Source: Agarivorans gilvus
Lineage (GTDB): Bacteria > Pseudomonadota > Gammaproteobacteria > Enterobacterales > Celerinatantimonadaceae
Assembly (NCBI RefSeq): GCF_001420915.1
Contig: NZ_CP013021.1
Span: 1,760,501-1,824,500, forward strand
Length of the DNA: 64,000 nt
Direction: 5' to 3'
Below the pieces are notes generated by a model. That model was not told the origin of the DNA, searched no databases, and saw nothing but the letters and a program-made list of their open reading frames with translations. The position numbers were made by a program, and so were the translations under genes. Positions 24,671 through 34,712 of the stretch are shown here, piece after piece. Positions within the stretch are counted from its first letter, which is position 1. Every line of letters begins with the position of its first letter.

Positions 24671-25826
24671 GATCAGATTAGGCATGGTAGGCGGTGGCAG
24701 CGGCGCCTTCATTGGTGCCGTGCATCGCATCGCCGCCCGCTTAGACAACCACTATCAACTAGTGGCAGGAGCCTTAAGCTCTCACCCCGACATCGCCGAA
24801 CAATCGGCTAAAGACCTAGGCATTGCCAGCGAGCGTAGCTATAGCAGCTATATAGACATGGCCGAAGCAGAGGCCGCACGCCCAGACGGCATTGAGGCGG
24901 TCAGCATTGTTACGCCAAATCATCTGCATTTCCCGATTGCTAAGGCCTTTTTAGCCGCTGGAATCCATGTGATTTGCGACAAACCCATGACTTGCTCGCT
25001 CAGTGAAGCGCTGCAGCTTGAGCAACTCGCCAAACAAAGCGGCAAGTTATTTGTGCTCACCCATAACTACAGTGCCTACCCCATGGTGCGTCAGGCGCAG
25101 CAAATGGTCGCCGATGGTTTGCTGGGGAAATTGCGGGTGATTCAAGTGGAATACGCTCAAGACTGGCTCACCAGTGCCGCCGAAAAAACCGGCAACAAAC
25201 AAGCCGAGTGGCGTAGCGACCCTAAACGTTCTGGCCCAGCCGGTTGCTTGGGAGACATTGGCACCCACGCCTTTAACTTGGCTTGTTTTATCAGTGGATT
25301 ACAACTGCAACAAGTAAGTGCCGAACTCAACACCTTTGTTGAAGATAGAGCCTTGGATGACAATGTGCACGCCATGCTGCGCTTTGAGCAAGGCGTTCGC
25401 GGCATGTTATGGAGCTCGCAAGTGGCACCGGGTAACGAAAATGGCCTACGTATTCGTATCTATGGTAGCGACGGCGGCCTTGAGTGGGCTCAAGAGCAGC
25501 CCAATCAATTACTCTACAGCCCCTTTGCTCAGGCTAATCGCATTCTCACTCGAGCCGGTTACGGCTATCAAGCCGCTGGCGAGCACTTAGTGCGCACGCC
25601 TTCCGGCCACCCCGAAGGTTACCTAGAAGCTTTTAGCAATATCTATAGCGAAACCGCCCAAGCGATTTTAGAGACTCGTGCAGGTGCCACTGCCGAACAG
25701 GCTTTAGCCAATAGTTTATTGCCAGGCGTTAGCGAAGGGGTGGATGGCCTCAAGTTTATCAATGCGGTGATTCAGTCTTCACAACACAACGGTAAGTGGA
25801 TTGCGATGGAGAGTGTCAATGAGTGA
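24663..25826 (+). CDS. Gfo/Idh/MocA family NAD(P)-dependent sugar dehydrogenase
   Basis: 387 residues. N-terminal Rossmann motif LGMVGGGSGAFIGAVHRIAA, then VTPNHLHFPIAKAFLAAGIH followed by VICDKPMTC, in which the Lys corresponds to the family's EKP catalytic lysine, and GCLGDIGTHAFNLACF with the usual Asp/His. Overlaps its upstream and downstream neighbours, so translation is coupled through the operon. Relatives oxidise inositols, glucosides or anhydrosugars, often at C3. The partner isomerase and ABC importer support a role in catabolism of an imported sugar or glycoside. Confidence 0.85.
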   Translation: MNKIRLGMVGGGSGAFIGAVHRIAARLDNHYQLVAGALSSHPDIAEQSAKDLGIASERSYSSYIDMAEAEAARPDGIEAVSIVTPNHLHFPIAKAFLAAGIHVICDKPMTCSLSEALQLEQLAKQSGKLFVLTHNYSAYPMVRQAQQMVADGLLGKLRVIQVEYAQDWLTSAAEKTGNKQAEWRSDPKRSGPAGCLGDIGTHAFNLACFISGLQLQQVSAELNTFVEDRALDDNVHAMLRFEQGVRGMLWSSQVAPGNENGLRIRIYGSDGGLEWAQEQPNQLLYSPFAQANRILTRAGYGYQAAGEHLVRTPSGHPEGYLEAFSNIYSETAQAILETRAGATAEQALANSLLPGVSEGVDGLKFINAVIQSSQHNGKWIAMESVNE

Positions 25827-27348
25827 AGCGCAAGCCATTCTCAGTCTGGAAAACATCAGTAAAAGTTTTTCTGGTGTCACGGTATTACAGAATATTAGCG
25901 TGCAAATTCAAGCTGGCGAGGTGATGGGCATACTTGGCGAAAACGGCGCGGGTAAATCCACCCTGCTGAAAATTATCTCGGGTATTTACCAGCGCAGCAG
26001 CGGCCAATTGAAAATCGCCGGGGAAGTCGCCGAAATCAATAGCCCGGCAGATGCTAAAAAGCTGGGCATTGCAATGATTCCTCAGGAATTTAATTTGATC
26101 GCCAGCCTCAGTGTGTTCGAAAACATCTTTCTTGGCCAAGAGCTTCGCAGCGGCCCGCTATTAAATAAAAAAGCCATGCGCCTGCGCACTATACAGCTCT
26201 TGGAATTGCTAGAAACCCCACTCTCGGCTGACGCGCTGATCGAGCAGTTGAGCGTGGCAGAAAAGCAAATGGTGGAGATAGCCAAGGCCTTGGTTAACGA
26301 TGCACAAATTCTGATTATGGACGAGCCCACTACCGTGCTCACCAGCCAAGAAGTGAAAGTGCTGTTTAAGCTAATCGACAAGCTGAAAAGCCAAGGTGTC
26401 ACCATCTTATTCATCTCCCACAAGTTGAAGGAGGTAAAACAGCTTTGCGACAGGCTGATGATCCTGCGAGATGGTGATTTAATTGCGGTGGATCAGGTGA
26501 GCCAAATCGACGAACAGGACATGGCCAGAAAAATGGTGGGGCGCGAACTCAATCAGGTGTTCCCCAGCCGTTCTAAAGTACTCGATAACGTCGCCTTAAG
26601 AGTGGAAGGCCTTAGTGTCAAAAACCTGTTAAACGATATTAGCTTTGAAGTGCGCCAAGGTGAGGTATTAGGCTTTGGCGGACTAGTGGGCAGTGGTAGA
26701 ACCGAAACCGCCGAGGCAATTATGGGGCTGCGCCGCCGCCAGCAGGGGCGTATTTACGTGCAGCAACAGCCGGTCAACATTCGCAATATTAAAGATGCGG
26801 TAAAACACGGCTTGGCCTACCTCAGCGAAGACCGCCAAGGCTGCGGCTTAACCATGAACTTTACTATACCGGAAAATATCAGCCTGATTTCCTTAAGCAA
26901 CTACAGTAAGGGGCTGATCAACCACCAGCAAACCCGCGAAAAAGCTCAGCAGTACGTGCGCCAATTCGACATAAAAGCGGCCTCTCTAGATACCGAGCTG
27001 ATGTATTTAAGTGGCGGTAATCAACAAAAAGTTTACCTGTCGAAATGGATGGATACTCAGCCGCAGATCTTGATCTTAGACGAACCCACCCGTGGAGTGG
27101 ATGTGAATACCAAGAAGGAAATTTACCACTTTGTGCAAAGCATGACCGAGCAAGGTTTAGCCGTGGTAGTGATTTCCTCCGATATGGAAGAACTAATTGG
27201 CCTGGCTCATCGAGTATTAGTCATGCGAGAAGGACGCATCCAAGGAGAGCTACAGCAGCAAGATCTTAACGAAGAAAAAATCATGTTTTTGGCCGCAGGC
27301 CTTCACGGCGAAGCAGCCAGTGCCCCCAGTTTACAGGAGCAGCATTGA
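25819..27348 (+). CDS. Sugar ABC importer ATP-binding protein (RbsA/MglA type)
   Basis: 509 residues with two fused nucleotide-binding domains. Domain 1: Walker A GENGAGKST, signature LSVAEKQMVEIAKAL, Walker B ILIMDEPTT. Domain 2: modified Walker A GLVGSGRTE, signature LSGGNQQKVYLSKW, Walker B ILILDEPTRGVDV. This is the usual asymmetric CUT2 carbohydrate importer ATPase for ribose, galactose, xylose and similar sugars. The ATG at 25819, inside the end of the dehydrogenase gene, is chosen over 25801. Confidence 0.92.
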   Translation: MSEAQAILSLENISKSFSGVTVLQNISVQIQAGEVMGILGENGAGKSTLLKIISGIYQRSSGQLKIAGEVAEINSPADAKKLGIAMIPQEFNLIASLSVFENIFLGQELRSGPLLNKKAMRLRTIQLLELLETPLSADALIEQLSVAEKQMVEIAKALVNDAQILIMDEPTTVLTSQEVKVLFKLIDKLKSQGVTILFISHKLKEVKQLCDRLMILRDGDLIAVDQVSQIDEQDMARKMVGRELNQVFPSRSKVLDNVALRVEGLSVKNLLNDISFEVRQGEVLGFGGLVGSGRTETAEAIMGLRRRQQGRIYVQQQPVNIRNIKDAVKHGLAYLSEDRQGCGLTMNFTIPENISLISLSNYSKGLINHQQTREKAQQYVRQFDIKAASLDTELMYLSGGNQQKVYLSKWMDTQPQILILDEPTRGVDVNTKKEIYHFVQSMTEQGLAVVVISSDMEELIGLAHRVLVMREGRIQGELQQQDLNEEKIMFLAAGLHGEAASAPSLQEQH

Positions 27349-28351
27349 TGAACGAGGTAGTAAAAATGAACCCGAAAAACCCCTCTATTGCCAGTTCTAG
27401 CTGGCTGGATAAACTGCCCAAGTTTTCCATGTCGAGTTGGGCACCGTTGATTGCGCTATTGGTATTGGTGTTGCTCTCGGCCATGGCCAGTGACCACTTT
27501 TTAATTCCTAGGAATATTACCAATGTACTGCGCCAAGTGTCCTATACCGGGATTATTGCCCTGGGTATGACCTTTGTAATTATCGCCGGAGGCATCGATT
27601 TGTCGGTGGGTTCGATGGTGGCCTTAGTCGGTGTATTGGTGATTATGCTGCTCAACTATCTGGGAGATGGTTGGTTGGCGGTAAGCATTGCCATTGGTGC
27701 GGCCATGGTAATGGGGGCCGCCTTTGGCGCGCTTAACGGCTTACTCACCACCAAGGGCAAAATCACCGCCTTTGTGGCTACCCTTGCCACCATGTCAATT
27801 TTTCGCTCACTCACGCTTTACATCAGTGATGCCGGAGAAATGGTGTCGCAAAACAACTACTACCCCGATATTGGCGGAGGCTATTGGTTGGGGATCCCCA
27901 TTCCGGTTTGGCTGTTCATTGGCTTGGCTTTTTTAGGCCACATCATTTTGCGTCATACCGCCTATGGTCGCCATGTTTGCGCGGTGGGCTCTAATCCTAA
28001 AGTCGCCAGTTATTCTGCGATTAACGTGCAAGGCGTGTATTTCTTAACTTTTGTTATCGTGGGTTTCACTGTGGGCCTATCCGCAGTGATGCTGTCTTCA
28101 CGACTTAATTCGGTGAGTCCCGGCGATGCCGGCTTGTTTTACGAACTCGATGCCATTGCTGCCGTGGTAATAGGTGGCACCTCCCTAGCCGGAGGCAAAG
28201 GCACACTATGGGGTACCGTAATTGGTGCCATCATTTTAGGCATTATCAACAACATGCTGAATCTAATGGGGTATCCCCCTACTTACAAGGGACGGTTAAA
28301 GGCTTAGTCATTTTAATTGCAGTATTAATGCAATTTAAACGTGAGCGCTAA
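27348..28351 (+). CDS. Sugar ABC importer permease (RbsC type), interrupted by a one-base frameshift
   Basis: Inner membrane permease of a CUT2 sugar importer with about ten helices; signatures include GMTFVIIAGGIDLSVGSMVAL and GGTSLAGGKGTLWGTVIGA. As given it stops at 28307 after LNLMGYPPTYKG. With five rather than four G at 28268-28271 it continues LNLMGVSPYLQGTVKGLVIL and ends KRER at 28351. This is the normal RbsC C-terminus, giving 334 residues. The ATG at 27348 follows CAGGAG and overlaps the ATPase stop. Probably a sequencing error. Confidence 0.87.
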
Positions 28352-28385
28352 ACCGCCGTTGGTAATCATTCAAGGAGAGTAACTT

Positions 28386-29360
28386 ATGCGTTTAATGCAA
28401 CAGATAGGAAAAATACTATTAGCGGTGCTTTTAGTAGGCTCACTCGGTGTTAATGCAGCGGTGGCCAAGACCCTAAAAGTAGGTGTATCGGTTCCCTCGG
28501 CTGACCACGGCTGGACCGCTGGTCTGTTATGGTGGGCTGAAAAAGCCGCCGCCGACTTTAAAAAGTCTGAAAAGGATGTTGAGTTTTACGTGGTGGCCGC
28601 CAGCTCGGGCTCGAAGCAAGTGGGCGATGTGGAAGATTTAATGATTAAGGGCATTGATGCCTTGGTTATTTTGCCGCATAACCCCGCCACTTTGCAGAAG
28701 GTGATTGAAGAAGCTTACAACAGCGGCATCTACACTGTAGTGGTTGACCGAGAACTAGAAACCCCAGCACAAAACGTATTTATTGCGGGAGATAACGCCG
28801 GTTTGGGTAGTGTGAGTGGCGAATGGTTAGCTAAAGAAATGAACGGCAAAGGTAAAGTGGTGGTCATTGAGGGCATGTCGATCCCCATCAACAAACAACG
28901 GGTAGATGCATTTAATGAAGTAATAGCCAAACACCCGGGTATCACTATTTTAGATAGTCAACCTGCCGACTGGTCTACACAAAAAGCCCTTGCGGTAATG
29001 GAAAACTACTTGCAAAAACATCCCAAGATTGATGCGGTTTGGTGTCAGGATGACGATATGTTGAAAGGGGTGATGCAGGCCATTAAAGAATCGGGGCGCA
29101 GCGACATTAAAACCGTACTTGGGGGAGCAGGTTCACAAGACATCATACAAATGGTGGTAGCTGGTGACCCAGTGGTGCGTGCTACTGTTACCTACCCACC
29201 TAGCATGGTTGCTTCAGGCATAGCTTTAGCCATTACCGGTGCCCGTCATGAACACTTGGGTAAAATGTACCACAGTGCGCCATCTCGAGTGATTTTGGCT
29301 GCCGAGTTAATTGACGCCAACAATGCCGCTGAGTTTGTGGTAGAAGATGCTGCCTACTAA
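28386..29360 (+). CDS. Sugar ABC importer periplasmic binding protein (RbsB type)
   Basis: 324 residues. Signal peptide about residues 1-27, ending AAVAKT. The mature protein opens LKVGVSVPSADHGWTAG and has two binding-protein lobes with DALVILPHNPATLQKVIEEA, then VVDRE, FIAGDNAGLGSVSGEWLA, and DAVWCQDDDMLKGVMQAI. Typical pentose/hexose binding protein of the CUT2 class. It is last in the operon (isomerase, dehydrogenase, ATPase, permease, binding protein). An AAGGAG precedes the start. The sugar cannot be named from sequence alone. Confidence 0.9.
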   Translation: MRLMQQIGKILLAVLLVGSLGVNAAVAKTLKVGVSVPSADHGWTAGLLWWAEKAAADFKKSEKDVEFYVVAASSGSKQVGDVEDLMIKGIDALVILPHNPATLQKVIEEAYNSGIYTVVVDRELETPAQNVFIAGDNAGLGSVSGEWLAKEMNGKGKVVVIEGMSIPINKQRVDAFNEVIAKHPGITILDSQPADWSTQKALAVMENYLQKHPKIDAVWCQDDDMLKGVMQAIKESGRSDIKTVLGGAGSQDIIQMVVAGDPVVRATVTYPPSMVASGIALAITGARHEHLGKMYHSAPSRVILAAELIDANNAAEFVVEDAAY

Positions 29361-29384
29361 GCTTAGGGCTCAAACGTAAACTCA

Positions 29385-29424
29385 AAAATGACGCAAGTGA
29401 AACCTCACTTGCGTCATTTTCATT
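29385..29424 (+). terminator. Terminator between the sugar operon and the SIMPL gene
   Basis: Perfect 16-base stem at 29385-29400 and 29405-29420 with core GACGCAAGTGA/TCACTTGCGTC and A/T flanks. It serves the rightward sugar operon and probably also the leftward adhesin operon that converges on it. Confidence 0.9.
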
Positions 29425-29442
29425 TAAATCGAGCGAGCCAGA

Positions 29443-30132
29443 CTAGTTTTCGGTGACTAATTCGAAGCTCACATCAACCTGATCATGGTATTCCAATTGC
29501 GCCGCTTGATAAGAACTGCCACCACTGTCTGCGACAGCCATTAAGGCTCCCTCCATCTTCATTCGGGGAACCGCCGATTGATTGCGGTAGTTAACTTCCA
29601 CCACCGGACCAAGCTGGCTATTATAACCTTCGGCTAAGTGGCGCGCTTTAGCGTAGGAGTCTGCTATGGCTAAGGCCCTTACTTGCTGTTTAAGTTGCTC
29701 CTCTTGAGAACTTTTATAAAGCAATTGACGCACCTCATTAACACCACTGATCATAGCGGCATCCAGAATTTGGGTTAAGCCCTCTAAGTTAGCCAGTTCC
29801 ACCATAATACTGCGCTCGGCGAGGTAGCCCACGAATACCCGTTCTCGCTCCTGATACTGATATTCAGCGCGAATTTGTAACTGGCTGGCTTCAAAGCGGT
29901 CCGAATCGGTCAGTAGCGGAGACAAATTGGCTTCAGTTACCTTAACGATTTTATCCACCCGCTGTTTTGCCTCGGCGGCGGTTTTAGCTAAACTGCTGGC
30001 TTGCAGATCAAGTTGCACTTGGTCGGCTAGCGCCAACAGTTTAGCTTCTCCACTGGTATGTAATAGCGCAGCTTGAACTGGCGATAAACTCAAGGCCACA
30101 CTCATTAACACAATACTGACTAACTTATTCAT
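29443..30132 (-). CDS. SIMPL domain (DUF541, YggE-like) periplasmic protein
   Basis: 229 residues with a Sec signal peptide (ending SPVQAALLH). The SIMPL/DUF541 pattern is visible: SGEAKLLALADQVQLDLQ at the start of the mature part, AAEAKQRVDKIV, then LRALAIADSYAKAR-like VRALAIADSYAKARHLAEGY and a C-terminal QVDVSFEL strand. Members such as E. coli YggE are periplasmic or secreted and linked to oxidative stress; the biochemical role is unclear. Its start is 29 bases after the lapD stop, so it may be the last gene of the adhesin operon. Confidence 0.8.
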   Translation of the reverse strand: MNKLVSIVLMSVALSLSPVQAALLHTSGEAKLLALADQVQLDLQASSLAKTAAEAKQRVDKIVKVTEANLSPLLTDSDRFEASQLQIRAEYQYQERERVFVGYLAERSIMVELANLEGLTQILDAAMISGVNEVRQLLYKSSQEEQLKQQVRALAIADSYAKARHLAEGYNSQLGPVVEVNYRNQSAVPRMKMEGALMAVADSGGSSYQAAQLEYHDQVDVSFELVTEN

Positions 30133-30161
30133 CTTCCCCTCTCAAATTATTTGTTTTAGGA

Positions 30162-32092
30162 CTATTCAGCCAAGGCAAAGGGCTGCGGCGGCGCGATATA
30201 CCCCTGATAGGCATCAACTGGCAATACCGAAAGCAATTCGACTTGTTGTTGATTCTCTACTCGTTGCGCCACCGTGACAATCTGCAAGTTGCGCGCAGCT
30301 CGACAAATCGCACTTAAGAAATGGCTATCGCCATCTTCAGCCAAGGCTTGTGCCGTATAACCATAGTCAATTTTCACATAATGCGGTTTAACTCGGCTTA
30401 AATAATTTAAAGAATTAAGATTACGCCCATATTGATCGATGCCGATTTGATAACCTAATTCACGTAATACATCTAAGCTAGATTCCAATTGCTGATTTTC
30501 TCGTAGAAACGCCGTTTCGGGAATTTCCAAGGCTAATCGCGGCGCGACTGACTGATAACTGTGCGCTAGCTCTACTAGCCAGTTCAAAAAGCTCAACTCG
30601 CCTAAGGCAGACAAAGTCAGGTTAATGGCTAACTTCAACTGGGGATCTGCCAACAAGGCTTTAGCTGCTTTCTCTAATACCATTTGGTCAAACTTCGCGC
30701 CCAACTTAAATTGTTCCAAAGCTGGCATAAACTGCCCCGCAGCAAAACGCTGCGCATCCACTTCGATGCTAGTAAACAGTTCTTGATGCAGCTGTTGCGG
30801 ACTATGAATAAATTGCACCACCTGGGTTTTATAGGCCAAGCTATGCTGGTTAATACTGGTTTCCAGCAATTGCTTCCACTGACTACGTGGAATTTGGCTT
30901 TGCTCTGCTTCCACCAAACAATAAAAGCCTTCGCGTAGGTCTCGTGCGGTTTGCAGCGCGGTGTCGGCAGCGGTGAGTAGCTCACTGATGTTTTCTTGTT
31001 TCTGACGCAACACCAAGCCCATCACGAGGGGCGGGCCATGTGCTGTTGCCAAGTGCCCAAGCGGGCTTGAATATCCTGTTGAACTTGCTCGGCGAGGCTC
31101 TCTAGCTGCTGTTGGTCGTAACCCTCGGCTAAAATCGCAAACTCTAGATTACTTAAGCGGGCAATCACCAATTGTTTTTGTTGTTCGGTATAAGAACTAA
31201 ATAACTCACCCATGGCCGCAATAAACTCATCGCGCTGATTAAAACCGCCATGCACATGAATCGCTTCAATGATATCCAGAGAAACTAAGGCTAAGCCGCC
31301 CACTCCAGATTCGGCCAACCAAGACTGGCTCTGATTAAGAAAATAACGGCGATTGCCCAAACCCGATACAGGATCTTGCAAGGCTTGTTTTCTTAGGCTG
31401 TTCACTTCCTGCACCTGAGACGCAAATTGCTGGGCAATGTTGTCTGACATGTGGTTAATTGCCCCCACCACACTGCGTAGCTCTTGAGTACGCGGCAGGG
31501 GAATGGCCTGACCAAAGTTGCGCTGTTCTATTTGCTTGGCTTGCTGCTGGATCTGCTGTAACGGTTTAAGCAAATAACGTAGCGCGCGGATCAACACCAA
31601 CACCGTGATCAGAAAACCCACTAAAAACAGTTTGGCCAAGTCCACCATAGCAGACCATAACTGCAAATAGGCATAGCCGGGGTGCCCCACCACCGTTAAC
31701 TCGCCCAATTGCATCCAGCCACTGGTCAGTACTTGCTTTTGTTCGCTGGGTTGGAATAAATCCAAGTTGGTAAACCACTGCGGTACACCGGCGATAGTGG
31801 GGCTATTGTGGCGATCTATCAGCTGATTATCGGTAAACAGCTGCAAACGAATTTGCTGATAATAACCACTGTCAAACATTGCGTTGATCACCGACTCTGC
31901 GGCCACCATGTCGCCACTTTCCAAATAAGGACTCAGCGATAAACCTAAAGAAGTGCTGGTATTATTCACATCAGATAGCTGCTGCTCGGATAAATAAGCG
32001 CGAGTATTGCCAATTTCGATACTGAATACTACAGCCAATAAGCCGCCGTAAATCAGCAATACGACAAGTAACAACTGGCGATATAAGGTCAT
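30162..32092 (-). CDS. lapD: LapD-like c-di-GMP receptor with degenerate GGDEF-EAL, interrupted by a one-base frameshift
   Basis: Inner membrane receptor that binds c-di-GMP through an inactive EAL domain and, when bound, holds the periplasmic protease LapG. Order: TM1 (residues 4-24), periplasmic output domain, TM2 (about 150-170), HAMP, GGDEF with the catalytic motif lost (LSNLEFAIL), EAL with EVDAQRF replacing EALxR and IGIDQYGRNLNSL replacing DDFGTG. The frame breaks at 31028-31031: four G are present, five give HMARPLVMGLVLRQKQE. Repaired length is 643 residues, close to Pseudomonas LapD. It follows lapG by 9 bases. Confidence 0.88.
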
Positions 32093-32101
32093 AGTGTTCC
32101 C

Positions 32102-32773
32102 CTAAACATCGAAACTCTTCACTGGTTTTTTTAATTTATTGAGCCGCCAACGTTGCTGGAGATCGGTCCAAAGCTTCAAGCGGCTCGCCTTACCGGCCAG
32201 TTGGCCACGCCCCTTTTCTTTCATTAGCCATAGGTGTTGACCATTAAAGCTATAAATAGGCACTAAATCTTCTCGCTGGGTGGCAGGCAAAATAGTTGGA
32301 TTAATATTGTCGAGCAAAATAGGCACCGACGAAGGCGTGGGATAATAGGCCACCACCATATGAAATTGATTGTAAGTCAATGATTTAACATAGACTAGGC
32401 GCATCTTATCATCACTCACGCCCAGCTCGATTAAAGAAAAATATTTGGCAATACTAAAGTCGTCGCAGTCACCAGCGGCAGCACCTAAAAACTCAACCGG
32501 CGTCGCCCAGTAGTCTTTTTGTCCCCACACTTCGATATCGTCAACAAACTGCAGCTGGTTAAAGAAATCGTTTACCGAGCTGAGTTTGTCGGTCTCACTG
32601 AGTTGGCCGCTATCGGCGATGAGTTGTCGCCAAGCGCGCACTCTTAACTCGGCCTTTTCACCATAAAAAGAGCGCACCGTGGCGGCCAGTTCCTCTAATT
32701 GATAATTAGCGGCAACCAGCAATAGGGGACATAAAATAAAAGCTAGCCAGCCAAGGGCTAGTTGCCGCAACAT
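32102..32773 (-). CDS. lapG: LapG-like periplasmic cysteine protease (BTLCP family)
   Basis: 223 residues with an N-terminal signal/anchor helix (about 1-22). Bacterial transglutaminase-like cysteine protease that cuts the giant adhesin near its N-terminus to release it. The triad is visible: Cys in GAAAGDCDDFSIAKYFSL, His in YNQFHMVVAYY, Asp in ILLDNINP. Acidic residues after the Cys fit the calcium site known in LapG. It lies between the OmpA lipoprotein and lapD genes, and its substrate site (TAAG) is present in the adhesin at 38339-44593. Confidence 0.92.
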   Translation of the reverse strand: MLRQLALGWLAFILCPLLLVAANYQLEELAATVRSFYGEKAELRVRAWRQLIADSGQLSETDKLSSVNDFFNQLQFVDDIEVWGQKDYWATPVEFLGAAAGDCDDFSIAKYFSLIELGVSDDKMRLVYVKSLTYNQFHMVVAYYPTPSSVPILLDNINPTILPATQREDLVPIYSFNGQHLWLMKEKGRGQLAGKASRLKLWTDLQQRWRLNKLKKPVKSFDV

Positions 32774-32780
32774 GCTTAGC

Positions 32781-33380
32781 CTATTGTTTTAAGTGAGGTG
32801 TATAAACAGACCATTTGGGTACCACCGTTCGATATTGCTGCTGCACATAAACGCGGACTCGGCGATTAGCCGCTTCCGATTGGACATCTTCCCCCTGCAC
32901 CAGCAGTTGAGCTTCGCCAAAGGGCTGTAATTCGACTCGCTCGGCGACTATTCCATAGTTGTCGAGCAACAACAGCCGCACCTGCTGTGCTCTGCGCTGC
33001 GAAAGCGCTAAATTGTATTGTTGTTCACCCGAGGCACTGGCATAACCTTCAACACTGATTTTCACTTGAGGGTAACGATTTAAAAAATCGGCCACCTGCT
33101 GCAATTGAGGATAATATTCACTGCCCAACTGACTGCTATCGTGCTCAAAAAACACCATTAATTCATAGCCATCATCGTGTCGCTGATAGGCCGAGCACCC
33201 GTAGTTATCCACTTTCGCACCCTGCTCGGTATTGGCGCAGCGATCCCGCTGGTTAATCACCCCATCACTGTCTTGGTCACGGCGGTCATAATTTGCCGGC
33301 AAGCCTGTATATGGGCTAATCGCCTGACTACAGCCGCCGAGCAAAGCTGCCAACGCCAGCCCTAGTGCTAGCCGCCTCAT
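32781..33380 (-). CDS. OmpA family lipoprotein of the adhesin operon
   Basis: 199 residues. A lipobox (LLGGC, Cys about residue 17) marks it as a lipoprotein. A thrombospondin-3-like calcium motif (DQDSDGVINQRDRCANT) is followed by an OmpA C-terminal peptidoglycan-binding domain (VFFEHDSSQL, ISVEGYASASGEQQYNLALS, RRAQQVR, ANRRVRVYV). Its ATG overlaps the stop of the TolC-like gene (ATGA). An OmpA gene between the outer membrane channel and lapG is, as I recall, also found in the Shewanella bpfA operon. It may tether the secretion channel to the cell wall. Confidence 0.87.
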   Translation of the reverse strand: MRRLALGLALAALLGGCSQAISPYTGLPANYDRRDQDSDGVINQRDRCANTEQGAKVDNYGCSAYQRHDDGYELMVFFEHDSSQLGSEYYPQLQQVADFLNRYPQVKISVEGYASASGEQQYNLALSQRRAQQVRLLLLDNYGIVAERVELQPFGEAQLLVQGEDVQSEAANRRVRVYVQQQYRTVVPKWSVYTPHLKQ

Positions 33381-34668
33381 TCAAACTCCCAAGCTTGTGG
33401 GCGCTCTACTCGCAAGGCATGTAATAGCTTACCGGTGGCATTGAGAATACGGTATTTTGCGCGTAACTCGTCGATGTCGGCGCGAATATACTCGTTTTGC
33501 GCCTCAAACAATTCGTTTTCGGTATTCAGCACATCCAGCAAGCTACGTTTACCCAGAGTGAATTGTTTTTTGTAGGATTGCACGGTTTGATAACTGGCCT
33601 CTACATGTTGCTGCAAAAAGGATTTTTGTCTTAACAGTACATCCCAGGCATTCCAAGCCAAACGGGTTCCTTCAGTCACTTGGCGGTGAGCATCTTCACC
33701 AATGGCCTTGGCACGGTTTACATCGTAAGCACTACGTCGAATTGCTGCGGCATCGGTGCCACCGTTGTATAAGTTATAGCGTAGCCGCAACATGGCGGCT
33801 AACTCGTAATCCTTAGAGTTATCAATAGCATTGGGGTTTTTATCCCAGTTGCCATCTAACTCCAAGGCGATTTCCGGGTAGTTGGTTGACTTGACGACGG
33901 TATTTTCGGCAGTGGCCGCTGCTACATCGAATTGCGCCGACTTAAGAGTAGGATGATTGTTTATTGCCTCGGCTAAAGCGGTGTCCATATCGGCGGGCAA
34001 TAAGTCTAGATCCGCTTCGGGTTGCACCAAGTCTTGCGGCAAGCTGTTAACCACCCGCAAAAATTGCGCTTCGGCGTCGAGCAGGTTGTTTTTTGCCGAC
34101 AGGGTATTGGTGGTAGCACGAGCCACCCGGCCATTCACCTGAGTGTAATCAGCACTCGAACCCAAACCTGAGTCGGTGCGCTTTTTGATGTCTTTTTGAA
34201 TGTCTAAGTGGGTCTGTAGGTTGTTCTCGGCCAATTCCAGCAACTGCTGTTGCTTAATCACTTCCAGATACACATCCACTACTCGCAGCGCGATATTCTC
34301 GGCATCGTTATACAGCAGCCATTGGTCGGCCAGCGCTTCGCTTTCGGTGCGAGACACTTCACCAGTAGTGGCAAAACCATTAAACAACAATTGGCGAATA
34401 CTAATGCCCAACTCGGTAGGGTTGGCATTACGCACCGAACCAGTATCATGCTGCTCCCAGCCGGCTCCGGCAGTAAGATCTACCGTAGGGTAGTAGCCGC
34501 CTTTCGCTCCCTGATAGCGTTCTGAGCTCGCTTTAAATTGATTAAACGAAGATTGCAATTGCGGGTGTTCTGTAAGCACCTTGGCTACAGCCTGTTCTAA
34601 AGATTGAGCCAATAAGGGGCCGCTACTAAAAAAATACTGGCCACTAATACTAGAGTCAGCTTGTTCAT
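33377..34668 (-). CDS. lapE: TolC-like outer membrane channel of adhesin secretion (LapE/AggA), frameshift in signal peptide
   Basis: Outer membrane component of the type I secretion system for the giant adhesin. The body (SLEQAVAKVLTEHPQLQSS onward, LFNGFATTGEVSRTESEA, LNTENELFEAQNEYI) is an AggA-type TolC protein. As given the frame opens only with a TTG at 34612 and lacks a signal peptide. One base restored at the A run 34628-34634 (seven A; eight expected) joins it to ATG 34668 and gives MNKLTLVLVASIFFSSGPLL then AQS, a clear Sec signal. Repaired length is 430 residues. A sequencing error is likely. Confidence 0.87.
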
Positions 34669-34712
34669 TAACACTCCTTGTTGTTTGCTGAACAAAAATT
34701 TAGCAAACAGGT

